This document shows positions 34,884 to 46,861 of a stretch of 64,000 bases of DNA, one piece after another (position 1 is the first letter of the stretch; each line of letters starts with the position of its first letter). The stretch is from Erythroxylum novogranatense (lineage: Eukaryota; Streptophyta; Magnoliopsida; Malpighiales; Erythroxylaceae). A program made the position numbers and the translations under genes. The stretch is taken from contig CM057231.1 of the NCBI GenBank assembly GCA_029891385.1, forward strand, positions 65,951,103-66,015,102, given 5' to 3'. The notes under the pieces were generated by a model. It searched no databases, was not told the DNA's origin, and saw nothing but the letters and a program-made list of their open reading frames with translations.

Positions 34884-37133
34884 TGTTGGAACCCGAACCT
34901 TGAGTGACAATTTGACTTAGTAATATGAATGATAAAGTGGATGAGTTGATTGAAATTGAGTTGAAAATCATGATTAAAACGAGAAAGAGTGAAAATATGA
35001 AAAAAAAATTGTGTAATAGTTGACTTTCTGGCCTTTGAAGGTTGACTTTTGATTGAGGCAAAATTTGATAAAATGGTCTTCTGGAAACTTGTAGGTTATG
35101 TTAAGAGATTTTTGTGGACATAAAGTTTGTAATTTTTCGATATCGGGAGTGAAAGTTATGATCAGTCAAAGTTTATGTTTGATCGGGTTTGACTTTTATA
35201 TTGGTTGGAACTTTGACTGAGAAATTAACTGAGTTAGAGGTTAATTGAGCTTTGATGTTTTCATGAAAATTGAAGGATTTGTTTTGATCTTTATTTCGAT
35301 ATAAAGTATGCAATTTTTCGATCTCGGAATATTAAGTTATGATTTTACAAGTTTGTATAGAGGATAGTATCTTTGACGGAAAATGGACTCCGTAGGAGTT
35401 AAATTGAGTTTTATGTTCTTCTTGGAAGATTTAGAACTTCTTTCAAGTTTTCTATAGAGACTAAGTTTGTCAAAATCGGAGTTCGGAGTAAAACTTATGA
35501 ATTTGGAAGTTTCGATTTTTAAGTGAAAAAAATAATAATAATAATTAAGCATCCCGTCACTACGGTAGCGTCGCCAGTAGCGATGCGAAGTTAGTCGCAT
35601 CACCAGGGCGACGCGTCGCCCTGGTGATGCAAGCGTCTTCCTTGCCCGAAACGACGCCGTTTTGCTCCCTGATTTCTTGACTTTCTTTCTCCAATCCGAC
35701 ATTTGTTTACCGTTTTGTTTATATCTTTTCCGTCCGACATCCGATTGAGTTGATTCTTTTTGCGTTGGATTCCTAAGACAATGAATTTCATTTTATAAGA
35801 AATTTGTGAACTTTTGAGATTAAATTAATGGTGATTAATTTAATCAAAGTGAGTCGGGAAATTTTTCGAGCATGATTCAGTGTTTTGTGAAATTCGGGAT
35901 CTGTAGAGATCCGATTGAAGCGATTCTTGAGGCGAAATAAAGATAAGACAAGGGGCTACAAATCATATGAAGACATGAAATGTCAATTTTGCCCTTAGGA
36001 CTTTTAATTTTTGAATTTAAGTTCGCATTAGGGTGAAATTTTTGGATTGGGAACACCTATGAGTAATTTGAGTATAACTTTTGATCTGGGAATCGAAATG
36101 AGACGATTCTTGTTTTGAATTAAACTAGAGACATAAGGCTACAATTGTTATGAAGACAGCGAGTTTCAAATCTGGGATTAAGAATGTGAATTTTTGGACG
36201 GAAATAATCGTACATGAAAAATGTGTTAGAATATGGATATTCCCGCACTGTTTTGTGCATAACTTTTGATGTAGTGATCGGAATTGAGCGTGGTCGGTGG
36301 CGTTGGATTCGTATGATTGAGAGGAACATTTCTCTAGAAGGAAGTTTTGACAAATTCCTTCAAATCGATAGTGCGAATCAAACCGCAAGTAAGCGTAACT
36401 TTAAGCTTTGAATGAAGGGCAAAATGGTCATTTATCTATCATTTAATGAAACACACTTGAGGAGTGTCGTTTTGGCTTATTTAAAAGCCACGAATGGGCT
36501 GGAGAAGTCTGGAATTTCAGAAGAAAGGAAAGAGAAATAAGAAAAAGAAGAAGAGTGGAGAAATTCGGTTATGGTGGAAGATGAGAGAGAAATATTAGTT
36601 CCACTTTTTCTACTTGTTTCTTAAGGATTTTGGGATGGTTCCAAGAGAGAAAAAGGTAGAGGAGCATAAGAGCTTCCTTCCAAGCCAAAAAAATTCGAAT
36701 TTGGAGAAGAAAAGAGGTAAGAGAAAATTTTCAACTTTGAGTTTTTGGTGAATTTTGGTTTAGAATTCCCAACGCGATTCTGTTTCCTGTTCTTTGCTTA
36801 TTCACGGATGTCGGAAAGTGTTTCAGTTTACATTGATTTGTTTGCTTACTTTATTTTCTATCCGTATTCGATTTGCATTCGATTCGATCCCGCCGCTTAT
36901 TCGCTTCGCTTTGTGATTCAGATTCGATTATTTCGCTTCGCTATATTCGATTGAATCTGTTCGTTTGATTCGATTAGTTCTTGCTTCCGCTTGCATTTGC
37001 TTCCGCTTCGCTACTTTCGGATTTGTTCGCTTCCGCATTTTGTTGTCGATCCGAAATTTCCGCTTCCCTTCGTTTCCGTTTGCTTCAGTTTCTGTTCTGC
37101 TTATGTAGTTGGGTTCCAGATCGGGTGCCAACA
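34884..37133 (+). repeat. 5' LTR of N4
   Basis: The 2250-bp LTR runs from TGTTGGAACCCGAACC to GGTGCCAACA and pairs with 37811-40056. It contains a perfect 34-bp palindrome (35597-35630) and a pyrimidine-rich TTCGCTTCGCT tract near 36890-37080. Open frames inside are not conserved proteins. Confidence 0.92.
35597..35630. repeat. Perfect 34-bp palindrome in N4 5' LTR
   Basis: Each arm is GCATCACCAGGGCGACG and its reverse complement with no spacer. The centre is GCGACGCGTCGC. Further imperfect palindromes lie just upstream (35555-35595). Confidence 0.97.
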
Positions 37134-37255
37134 TTTATGGTATCAAAGCATAGAGTGAAAGTGTTAAGTTTAAGTAGTTGGCACTTTGTACGTTGTTCGG
37201 TGGCCTTCGTTCTGCTTTTCCGGTTGGGATCCGGTTCCCGGATCCGGTTCCAACA
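37134..37255 (+). repeat. PBS-proximal 122-bp segment of N4
   Basis: It starts right after the 5' LTR with TTTA then a PBS, and ends in an LTR-like CCGGTTCCAACA. The last 85 bp resemble the 3' end of the solo-LTR family at 56759-57740 (reverse strand). Confidence 0.85.
37138..37149 (+). other. First PBS of N4
   Basis: TGGTATCAAAGC lies 4 nt after the 5' LTR. One mismatch (A for G) to the usual initiator-Met PBS. Confidence 0.8.
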
Positions 37256-37259
37256 TTTA

Positions 37260-37271
37260 TGGTATCAGAGC
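37260..37271 (+). other. Second PBS of N4
   Basis: TGGTATCAGAGC lies 4 nt after the LTR-like CCAACA at 37255, with the same TTTA spacer as the first PBS. It is a perfect match to the canonical sequence. Confidence 0.8.
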
Positions 37272-37796
37272 CCAGTAATATGATCTTACTTGGGCGTATG
37301 AGTATGAATAAGGAATTGATACGAGTTTGTAAAGATAAAAGTGAATTTGTGAGAGTGTGCTAGGTGGTCATTTGATTTTGATGAAAGAAATATGATGGTC
37401 TTTAGGAATGTGAAATTGATGTGCATGACTATTTGACGAATTCATGTGATTGGTTCGATTTGGATGTCAAGAATATGTTTGATTTTTGGAATGTGTTGAG
37501 GAAATATTAGGGTTCCTTAAGAAATGGACCATTAATTTGTGCCCATATATGAAGAAATAATGTGTTATAGATATAGTGTTTTGATATGATATGAGTGATA
37601 TATTATTTAAGGAAGTGAAAATTTTGAAGAGATTGAGAATATGTATGAAGAGTAAAAAGTGATGAAAAAGAAATTGATTATGAGTTTTGGAAAGAAATTA
37701 GTAAGAAAGTGCTTGATGATCTTTGTTTAGAAAGAAATTTATGCAAGAATGAGTTACTTGGAGTTATAAATATGAATTTAGGGACTAAATTCTTTT
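37272..37796 (+). other. Internal region of N4 without gag-pol
   Basis: AT-rich, with only a short frame (37302-37363). No retroelement domain is seen. Confidence 0.75.
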
Positions 37797-37810
37797 AAGA
37801 GGGGGAGAAA
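37797..37810 (+). other. Polypurine tract of N4
   Basis: AAGAGGGGGAGAAA abuts the 3' LTR and fixes the element on the + strand. Confidence 0.88.
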
Positions 37811-40056
37811 TGTTGGACCCCGAACCTTGAGTGACAATTTGACTTAGTAATATGAATGATAAAGTGGATGAGTTGATTGAAATTGAGTTGAAAATCATGA
37901 TTAAAACGAGAAAGAGTGAAAATATGAAAAAAAATTGTGTAATAGTTGACTTTCTAGCCTTTGAAGGTTGACTTTTGATTGAGGCAAAATTTGATAAAAT
38001 GGTCTTCTGGAAACTTGTAGGTTATGTTAAGAGATTTTTGTGGACATAAAGTTTGTAATTTTTCGATATCGGGAGTGAAAGTTATGATCACCAAAGTTTA
38101 TGTTTGATCGGGTTTGACTTTATATTGGTTGGAACTTTGACTGAGAAATTAACCGAGTTAGAGGTTAATTGAGCGTTGATGTTTTTCATGAAAATTGAAG
38201 GATTTGTTTTGATCTTTATTTCGATATAAAGTATGCAATTTTTCGATCTCTAATATTAAGTTATGATTTTTACAAGTTTGTATAGAGGATAGTATCTTTG
38301 ACCGGAAAATGGACTCCCGTAGGAGTTAAATTGAGTTTTATGTTCTTCTTGGAAGATTTAGAACTTCTTTCAAGTTTTCTATAGAGACTAAGTTTGTCAA
38401 AATCGGAGTTCGGGAGTAAAACTTATGAATTTGGAAGTTTCGATTTTAAGTGAAAAAAATAATAATAATAATTAAGCATCCCGTCACTACTACGGCAACG
38501 TCGCCAGAGCGATCACGAAGTTAGTCGCATCACCAGGGCGACGCGTCGCCCTGGTGATGCAAGCGTCTTCCTTGCTAAAACGACGCTGCTTTGCTCCCTC
38601 GATTTCTTGACTTTCTTTCTCCAATCCGACATTTGTTTACCGCTTTGTTTATATCTTTTCCGTCCGACATCCGATTGAGTTGATTCTTTTTGCGTTGGAT
38701 TCCTAAGACAATGAATTTCATTTTATAAGAAATTTGTGAACTTTTGAGATTAAATTAATGGTGATTAATTTAATCAAAGTGAGTCGGGAAATTTTCCGAG
38801 CATGATTCAGTGTTTTAGAAATTCGGGATCTGTAGAGATCCGATTGAAGCGATTCTTGAGGCGAAATAAAGATAAGACAAGGGGCTACAAATCATATGAA
38901 GACATGAAATGTCAATTTTGCCCTTAGGACTTTTAATTTTTGAATTTAAGTTCGCATTAGGGTGAAATTTTTGGATTGGGAACACCTATGAGTAATTTGA
39001 GTATAACTTTTGATCTGGGAATCGAAATGAGACGATTCTTGTTTTGAATTAAACTAGAGACATAAGGCTACAATTGTTATGAAGACAGCGAGTTTCAAAT
39101 CTGGGATTAAGAATGTGAATTTTTGGACGGAAATAATCGTACATGAAAAATGTGTTAGAATATGGATATTCCCTTGCTTTTTGTATAACTTTTGATGTAG
39201 TGATCGGAATTGAGCGTGGTCGGTGGCGTTGGATTTGTATGATTGAGAGGAACATTTCTCGAGAAGGAAGTTTTGACAAATTCCTTCAAATAGATAGTGC
39301 GAATCAAACCGCAAGTAAGCGTAACTTTAATCTTTGAATGAAGGGCAAAATGGTCATTTATCTATCATTTAATGAAACATACTTGAGGAGTGTCGTTTTG
39401 GCTTATTTAAAAGCCACGAATGGGCTGGAGAAGTATGGAATTTCAGAAGAAAGGAAAGAGAAATAAGAAAAAGAAGAAGAGTGGAGAAATTCGGTTATGG
39501 TGGAAGATGAGAGAGAAATATTAGTTCCACTTTTTCTACTTGTTTCTTAAGGATTTTGGGATGGTTCCAAGAGAGAAAAAGGTAGAGGAGCATAAGAGCT
39601 TCCTTCCAAGCCAAAAAAATTCGAATTTGGAGAAGAAAAGAGGTAAGAGAAATTTTTCAACTTTGAGTTTTTGGTGAATTTTGGTTTAGAATTCCCAACG
39701 CGATTCTGTTTCCTGTTCTTTGCTTATTCACGGATGTCGGAAAGTGTTTCAGTTTACATTGATTTGTTTGCTTACTTTGTTTTCTATCCGTATTCGATTT
39801 GCATTCGATTCGATCCCGCTTTAAGCTTATTCGTTCCGCCAGGATTCAGATTCGATTATTTCGCTTCGCTATATTCGATTGAATACATTCATTTGATTCG
39901 ATTAGTTCTTGCTTCGCTTGCATTTGCTTCCGCCGCTACTTTCGGTTTGTTCGCTTCGCATTTTGTTGTCGATCCGAAATTTCCGCTTCCCTTCGTTTCC
40001 GTTTGCTTCGGTTTCCGTTCTGCTTATGTAGTTGGGTTCCAGATCGGGTGCCAACA
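37811..40056 (+). repeat. 3' LTR of N4
   Basis: The 2246-bp LTR runs from TGTTGGACCCCGAACC to GGTGCCAACA. The 34-bp perfect palindrome is intact at 38527-38560, although the bases around it (38490-38520) differ from the 5' LTR. Confidence 0.92.
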
Positions 40057-40061
40057 TCAAC

Positions 40062-41684
40062 GTTGGAGGAGGATGAAAAAGCTTGGAGGAGAGGATGAAG
40101 AATCGTTGGAGAAGAGTTAGAGAAAGAAACTCTTTCTTTCCTTTTTCCAAAACCTACGAAGATGATCTTCCAAAGATCAAAGAAAAGACTCTTTCTTTTC
40201 TTCTTATACCATAAGCCAACGATTCTCATCTTTCATCACATCATTTTGTCCTTTTTCATTAATTACAAGTGATGACTAAGCTTAAAAAGAATCTTCTCAT
40301 CCTCCTTTTCATCATCCACGTATACATGCTTATATAAATATAATAATTAATTAATTAATTACTTAATTAATTAATTAGAATATAATTGCTAAGGTCCATC
40401 CAACTGGGTCGGTCCTACGGCCATCGGGCCCCGATCAAACAGCGACTCTAAACCTTTCTTAGCAATATCGATGTCGCGATCTCATCGACATATCCCATCC
40501 CATCGGGATCCATTTAATCTAATGTTTCCATAATTGGAACTCGTCCAATTACTATTTTACTGATTCTCCAAACACTCTTATCGTGTGACTCTTGAGTTCC
40601 GGTTATGTTGGCCACTTAGATTAACAATTAATCTGAGCAAGTCATGAGCGCGCTAGCAACACATCATGACCCCCAATTGACCGGAAAGTAATCGGTTTGA
40701 TGAATTCATCACGAACCCTTCCATGACAATTACCGTGCGTATTCGTCCTTTCACCATCCTATACCCCACTTGGTTATGAGTATGGTCAAAGTGTCAACTC
40801 TCACTAGACTGAGTCTAGCCCAAGTGATATTAGTTCTCATCCTGGGACTCATTACTCTATATGTCAATGAAGACACTCTTCATGACATATATGCTGGCCA
40901 GCCTTAGTAATGATCCTGACAAGAGGCCATGGGTATCTCTTCTGCTAATCCAGAAGTGGTGAATCCTTTATTGGCTACTCAATTATCTTCAATACCTCAA
41001 GTTGCACCAAGCACCACCCTATGAGTTACCTCCGAAGGCAACAAGGAATGGAGTCAAAGCACAGGATCAGTATCCAAGATATCCTTGAGTACCTCAAGTC
41101 TAAGGATACTTGCACCATTGCTATGATGAGATTATCACTTACACTAGAAAAAGATATCCATGCGATGATCTCATGGCAGGTCATCTAATGAACTTACTAC
41201 CACTAGTAAGCATCCACATGTCAATTCTAAATATCTCATATTTATAGTTTCTGAGATCCACTGCTTGATCCAATCAAGGAATATGACATGTGCTAGTCTA
41301 TCCGGATTAATGATGTCCAGTCTCATTAATCCTATGACTAGGGAGAATTTAGATACTGACATAATTGCACATGATAGGAATCTCAGGAGTATGAGTACAT
41401 CATAATTTCCTTCATGCTATGTCATATATCATGGACTTCATTAATTCGATTAAAGATCCAATCAATTCATAAACACTGTTCATGAATATCAAATTAATGA
41501 AATATGCCTTTCTTTATTTATTCATAAAGTCTGTACACGACTTTGAATAAAACGCGTTAAAGGGGATTGCCTTTAGGGCACTACTCTAACAATCTAACGG
41601 TACTGGACATCCATAAGTCGACTTACACTGGTGAACAAGGCGACTTATCAGTACCGAGCAAGCATAAGTCGACTTACACTTACA
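40062..41684 (-). repeat. 5' LTR of C3, outer part
   Basis: Continues 34761 after N4 and matches 17271-18901. It ends GACTTACACTTACA, followed by TSD gatat (41685-41689). Confidence 0.92.
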
Positions 41685-41689
41685 GATAT

Positions 41690-42275
41690 CAGAGTGAGGT
41701 TTCCAAGAAACACTGTCACAAAGTGAGAACAAAGATCCATAGCTAAATGATATGTTTTTATAGCTGAAGGTGCCTCGGTCATAAAACCTCCTGTGTTCAA
41801 TGGTGAGGATTATCATTATTGGAAGGACAGGATGTGACTCTTCATAGAATCCACACATATTGATCTTTAGAATATCATCGAGAATGGTCCATATACAACA
41901 ATAGATGATGAAGGCAATATCATCTCTCGTGACAAATGGTCAATCGATCAGAAAGCTCGATTTCAGTTAAACTTTAAGGCCAAGTTCTTTCTAAGTTGTG
42001 CCCTAAGCAACGGTGAATATGATAAGGTTTATAGATGCGTATCTACAAAGGAGATGCAGGACACATTAGCTATTGCACACGAAGGCACAAATGAAGTGAA
42101 AGAGTCCAATATCAGTATTCTTGTTCATCAGTATGAGCTATTCAAGATGAAGACTATCGATTAGATGTTTGGACGATTTCAAATGATTGTTAATAGACTT
42201 AAAGCTCTTGGGAGAATCTACGATAATCAAGATCATGTCAAAAAGATTGCCAAAAGTCTTCCTAAAAGATGGAGA
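41690..42275 (+). pseudogene. gag: Copia gag N-terminal part, S5 (broken)
   Basis: The right half of the PBS (CAGAGTG) is followed by a leader and gag. The ATG near 41747 is the likely equivalent of the SIRE-A start but is out of frame as read. Conserved pieces include FNGEDYHYWKDRM, FIESTHIDL, IIENGPYT, ARFQLNFKAKFFLSCALS and MFGRFQMIVNRLKALG. Stops replace several Trp or Gln codons. It ends at SLPKRWR, where an unidentified insertion begins. Confidence 0.82.
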
Positions 42276-44088
42276 CTAACCACGCGTCGTTATGCTAGTC
42301 AAAATAAAATAACTAGACTACTAGTGTAGTAGTGGCGAGTCTAGGTCGATCCCACAGAGAGTGTGTGTAAAGTTTATGAAATGAAATTAACTGGTGTTTA
42401 GGAAAAAAGGGGTTTTGGATTTTTAAAGAAGAAAATAAAATAAAACTAACTAGTAAAAACAAATTAAAGAAAACATGCATAAAAATGATAAAAGTGGAGA
42501 AATTAATAGGGACCCAGTTCTTTGGTTCAATCTCGGCCAACACCCTGACTAAACATATTTTATTAATTTGTTGTTCTTTAACCTCTCCTAACAATTATTA
42601 ATCGTGGGTTAAAAATTAACCCAGGTTTTCCCTTAGGTTTTGTTTAATCAAGATATGATCATTAATTAAACCTAACCACCGAACAACTTAGGATACGATC
42701 TCTAGATTTAATTAGGCAGTAGCATTACGAATTAGGAAAATCGATTAATCAAGACAATAACCACATATGATGCGTCATTTAACCTAGGTCATGTTATCCT
42801 TAATGATTACGAATCATTAGTCGCTATGCATGAATCTCAACATAACAATTATGGATTATATTGAAATTCTATCAATGGGTTTGAAATTAACGATTCAATG
42901 AACGCATTAAAATCATCAATTCACAATACCCAACAAATTCATACACAAAAAACCAAACAATAACAAAAATCCGATTATTCATACACAGTACCCAAATCAA
43001 TTAATATAGGATAACACAATCAATTCCTAAAGAGAGAGAGAAATAACAAAATAATAAAAAAATTACTTACCCGGGGCATCGGCTTCGATGCCACCTCCGA
43101 ACTGGCATCAAGATGTCTAGCTCTTTATGGGTATTTTCCAAAAAAATGCTTCAACTCTTAGTCTAATCCCTAGCCAAAAATCTCTTTGATTTCTTCTCAC
43201 TGCCGCAAGCTTAATCTCCACTAGTGATTGTTTATTTCTTATTCTCGTAGCTAATTGGACGAATAGATGGGAGGGGGGTTATTATTCTAAACTATTAACG
43301 CACAAACCCCCTCTCCACTGTGTCTTCTTCTGTTGCATATTGCTGCCCGCACTATTGATTGACCTCCTAATTTAATTCTCTAACCCTTTAAAACCCTCTC
43401 TGCTGCATTGCGCCTTATGTTTTTCCCTTCCTAAACGTTGTGTACTGTTTCTTTGTGTTTGTTTCTTTACGCCCCTGCTAGTCTATGTTTTGAGTCAAAA
43501 CGTCTACTTGTGTCTTCTTCGTTTTTTATTAAAATGTTATGTTCCACTCTGCTACGCCTCCCACCAGTGTAGCGTCTTCTGATAATTTAATTTGCTTCTC
43601 CTCTTTGTCCTGTGAACTGTGTCCTTTTACTGTGCATTTTTAATAAAACGCACAACATCCTGCCTGCTCTCCTTTGTAGCTTCCTCATACTGTTTTTGAT
43701 GTTGACAATTTAATTTACAACCTTCAAAACCTTCAAAACCTCCCACGTTGGTGCCTCTCCACTACATTCTTTTATAAAACGCATCTATGTTTTGGGTAAG
43801 AACATACCAACTTCTGCGTATTGTTCATGTGGCAGTGTCATTTTGGCTGATTCTTTACTGGTACTTTCCTTTAAAATTTTCTTCTTGCTCCATAAAGACA
43901 AGAAAAAAAAATCTTTGAAAAATGACTCAAATGTAATGCTTCTGACTCATTTTAATTTCTTTTCTCCCAAATTGTACCTAAAATCATATATGAATTAAAG
44001 TGAGAATCTTAAGTATTTTTATATCAATAATCGCTAAGTGTAAATGATTAAATATATCAACAATTAAACACATATTAGAGAATATGTG
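42276..44088. mobile_element. Unidentified insertion of about 1.8 kb in S5 gag
   Basis: The gag text breaks after ..aaaagatggaga and resumes at cccaaggttacagc, matching the SIRE-A order (RWRPKV..). The insert has no TG..CA LTR pair, no PBS and no recognised protein. Left-side features include a hairpin ACTACTAGTGTAGTAGT near 42315 and 'ggcgagtctaggtcgatccc'. A second imperfect palindrome (GGCATCGGCTTCGATGCC) lies near 43077. Exact ends and TSD could not be fixed. Confidence 0.6.
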
Positions 44089-44165
44089 TCCCAAGGTTAC
44101 AGCAATACAAGAGGCCAAATATTTAAGTAAGTTGAAGCTAGATGAATTGCTTGGTTCACTGAAGA
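44089..44165 (+). pseudogene. gag: Copia gag middle piece, S5
   Basis: In one frame the sequence gives PKVTAIQEAKYLSKLKLDELLGSLK, the Gag segment between RWR and the linker. It is cut by G6 at the TSD gaaga (44161-44165). Confidence 0.8.
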
Positions 44166-46283
44166 TGTTTCCCAACATCTATACAAATTCATACAACACA
44201 TACATTCTATCACATATACAATCATTCTAACTATGAGATGATCACCCCAATAACAAAAGACATCATGTCATTACAATCCGAAGAATTTAAACAAGCATTC
44301 TCAATATAACACAATACATATTAGAGTTTAAATCCAAAATACATGAGAATGCTCAACGATGATATGCTTGGAAGGCTAACCAAAAGTACTAACTTAACAC
44401 AAAGCTTCTAACTATCTGGGAGTTTTCGATGCCTTGCAAGGATCAACGATCTTCTCGTTCTAAACCTGAGGAGTGGGAGATAATAGGGTGAGCTGTAAAA
44501 CTCAATGGCTTATACATTTATAGCCATTGGCAACGAGCCACACATTCAAGCATATATACATATACACAAGTATATAGCAAGTCAACACTTAACAATTTAT
44601 TCACAATTTTATTGTCATCACAAAAATATGCCATGAAATCTCTGTTTCCCAACGTAACAATTTACTATGCATCATACCTAACAATTCAATCATGAAATGC
44701 ACAACAAATGGCTCTAGAGTTTCGTGTAACAAAACGGATAAATCGAAGTTTAATCCGTGAACAAAACGAGTCCGATTTCTCAGGATCTCGTGGCCTCAAG
44801 TGGGCAGCTGGGAGAAGGCTATAGGTCGACGTGCACGTGACTAACGAAACGTTCCTCTCTCGCCCAAACAAAGCACATAATCATTTGTTTCATATGCATA
44901 TCATTCTATCAAAGCTTTCATACTTTTCATGATCATCATGTTTCTTCATCTTTCCATTCATACAATTGCCATAATGTTTTACAAGGCAATACATATTCAT
45001 CATCATCATGCATTTAATTTCTATAATTCAAAACAAGGAATGTCACTCACATGCAAGCAAGCAAAACAATTTGCCCATACACATAACAACCATAAATATA
45101 TTACCCACCTAATGTCGCTTGAGAATCCAACTCACTGTTGTCCTTCCTCTTGCGATTGGACTAGGTCGGCTTGGTCTCCTATAACAACCATGCTCCCAAT
45201 TAAACAACATTCAAAGGGAATTCAATAAGCTTCGAAAATCAAAGGTACTAACACTAAAAATATATATTCGACTTCCATCCAAATTTTCGGATCTTTAGAG
45301 GCTAATTCCAAACTTCCATCCTTCATCAAACTTGTAGCCCTATAACTCTAGTTCACAACAAATCAGAATTCACCTTATTTGGACATCTACAACAAAATTT
45401 ATGCCTAAAATTCCAAAATACATTTGTGTTGAAAAACTGGAGCTCGCCGCGGCGAACGATTAGTGAGCGCTGCGGCACACACGCCTGCGTGCGCCGCAGC
45501 GTACACCTCTCACGCACGCCGCAGCATGCACATTTATGTGCACCGCGGCGTGCACACCTCTTGAACGCCACGACGTGCACACTTATGTGCACGCGGCATG
45601 CACACCTTCGCACGTCACGACGTGCAGGTTTAGGAACCCCTCCCGAACTTAATTTTCTAGCTTTTTCATCCACAAATCCTAGCATTTAGCAAATACAACA
45701 CATCTGAACCTTAAATCATGTCTTATACTTCATTTCTAGCTCATTAAAACCTTACAATCAGTCACAACTACACCAAGATCATCAACCCAAAGAATTTTAC
45801 CTATTTTTCTGAAAACCCCAAAACAATCGGTTCTAACTAATGCCAATCTACACTAGGGTTTAATCTAACTAAAACAAGAGGAAAAGAACTTGAACTTACC
45901 AGGAATTCGCTTCAATTTGTCGAAATCCTCATGAATTGCTAAGCCCTAATCTCTCTTCTTCTCCTTTTTCCTCACCCACGGTACTCTCCTCTCTTTTCCC
46001 CTTTCCTCTTCTTTTCTTTTCCTTCTAATTCCTCCACTTAAGTCTAAAGGGAAGACAAAGACCAAAATACCCCTCCTAGCAAAGCTTTAGCCTATCCAAC
46101 TCAAGTGATCTTCCCATTTTACCCTCAAACATTTTTACCCTTTCATTCTCATTTATACCACATTATACTCACTTAATCTCAATTATCCACTCATATTTCA
46201 ATTTAAATCAAACTAAGCCATAAGCACACAATTAACACAATTCATGCTTAATAATATCAGTTAGAAAATTTTGGGGCCCAACA
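44166..46283 (-). repeat. 3' LTR of G6
   Basis: On the + strand it runs from TGTTTCCCAACATC to GGGGCCCAACA. Relative to the 5' LTR it lacks about 120 bp right after TGTT. It includes a GC-rich palindrome block at 45440-45625. Confidence 0.92.
45440..45625. repeat. GC-rich palindrome block in 3' LTR of G6
   Basis: A series of imperfect palindromes is built around CGCCGCGGCG and GTGCAC (for example GTGCACCGCGGCGTGCAC near 45539), spaced about 20-30 bp. The matching block in the other LTR is at 52612-52795. The Cys/His/Arg-rich frames here are artefacts. Confidence 0.88.
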
Positions 46284-46304
46284 TTTCTCCCCCTCTAAAA
46301 AAAA
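46284..46304 (-). other. Polypurine tract of G6
   Basis: The minus strand reads an A/G-rich run ending AGAGGGGGAGAAA next to the LTR. Confidence 0.85.
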
Positions 46305-46861
46305 ATTGCGTCCTCAAAATTATTACCTGAATCATCAAAAAGATGCGGATACCTCTCGTTCATGGCTTCCAATGGCTCCCATGTGGCCTCTTCCATCGAA
46401 TGATTCCTGCACAGAACTTTGACTAGCTGAACTGTCTTGTTCCTGAGAACCTTGTCTTTTGTATCCAAAATCTGCACTGGAAACTCCTCAGAGCTCAAAT
46501 CATCACTCAACTGAACTTCATCAGCTCGAATAACATGAGAAGGATCTGATCGATATCTCCTCAATATAGAAACATGAAACACATAATGAATCTGAGACAA
46601 TTCCGGAGGTAATGCCAACCTGTAGGCTAGTGGTCCAATCCTCTCAAGAATTTCATAAGGATCCACATACCTCGGACTCAACTTACCCTTCTTGCCAAAC
46701 CTCATTACTCCTTTCCAAGGAGACATCTTAAGGAATACCTTCTCACCGACTTCAAACTCCATCTCCTTTCGATGTGCATCAATGTAACTCTTCATCCTAT
46801 CCTGTGCTGCCTTAAGTCGCTGCTTAACTAGATTGACTTTATCAACTGTAGTCTTAATCAA
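46295..46861 (-). pseudogene. pol: Integrase C-terminus and chromodomain of G6
   Basis: The 188-codon frame contains the GPF/Y-type region (EVGEKVFLKMSPWKGVMRFGKKGKLSPRYVDPYEIL..IGPLAYRLALP), then HVSILRRY. A chromodomain-like end follows (FPVQILDTKDKVLRNKTVQLVKVLCRNHS.EEATWEP). Chromodomains of chromoviruses direct integration toward heterochromatin marks (family knowledge). Cys stands where Trp is usual in the VLWRNH motif. A TAA separates it from the integrase core upstream, probably from a GAA codon. Confidence 0.9.

Larger units (their letters stand above)
34762..40056 (+). mobile_element. Non-autonomous large-LTR element N4 with aberrant 5' end
   Basis: A TSD tcaac flanks an insert whose two LTRs (2250 and 2246 bp) exceed its 677-bp internal region. 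A PBS and PPT are present but no gag or pol, so it is a LARD-like derivative that depends on enzymes from elsewhere. An extra 122 bp (34762-34883) lies outside the 5' LTR and is the inverted copy of 37134-37255. LTR base differences are few. Confidence 0.85.
17018..41684 (-). mobile_element. Copia element C3, minus strand, carrying two nested elements
   Basis: The LTRs start TGTAGGAAAATCCCGGG and end GACTTACACTTACA, with exact TSD gatat on both sides. In its own orientation it reads from right to left: 5' LTR (34502-34761 plus 40062-41684), PBS, a leader with a palindrome array, gag, integrase, RT-RNase H, PPT, 3' LTR (17018-18901). A2 sits in its RT and N4 in its 5' LTR. Without them it is about 9.6 kb. 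Coding frames are badly broken. Confidence 0.92.

Noticed and set aside
39671..40120. 149-codon hydrophobic, Phe-rich open frame in N4
   Set aside because: Lies in LTR pyrimidine-rich sequence; the matching frame in the other LTR (36745 onward) is interrupted, so no coding constraint.
42276..44088. Helitron
   Set aside because: I could not place a TC start or a CTRR end with a 3' hairpin at the borders, so I left the type open.
45426..45689. Cys/His/Arg-rich frames on both strands resembling a zinc-finger or repeat protein
   Set aside because: They come from the GC-rich palindrome block of the LTR. The equivalent in the other LTR (52595-52849) has a changed reading frame.
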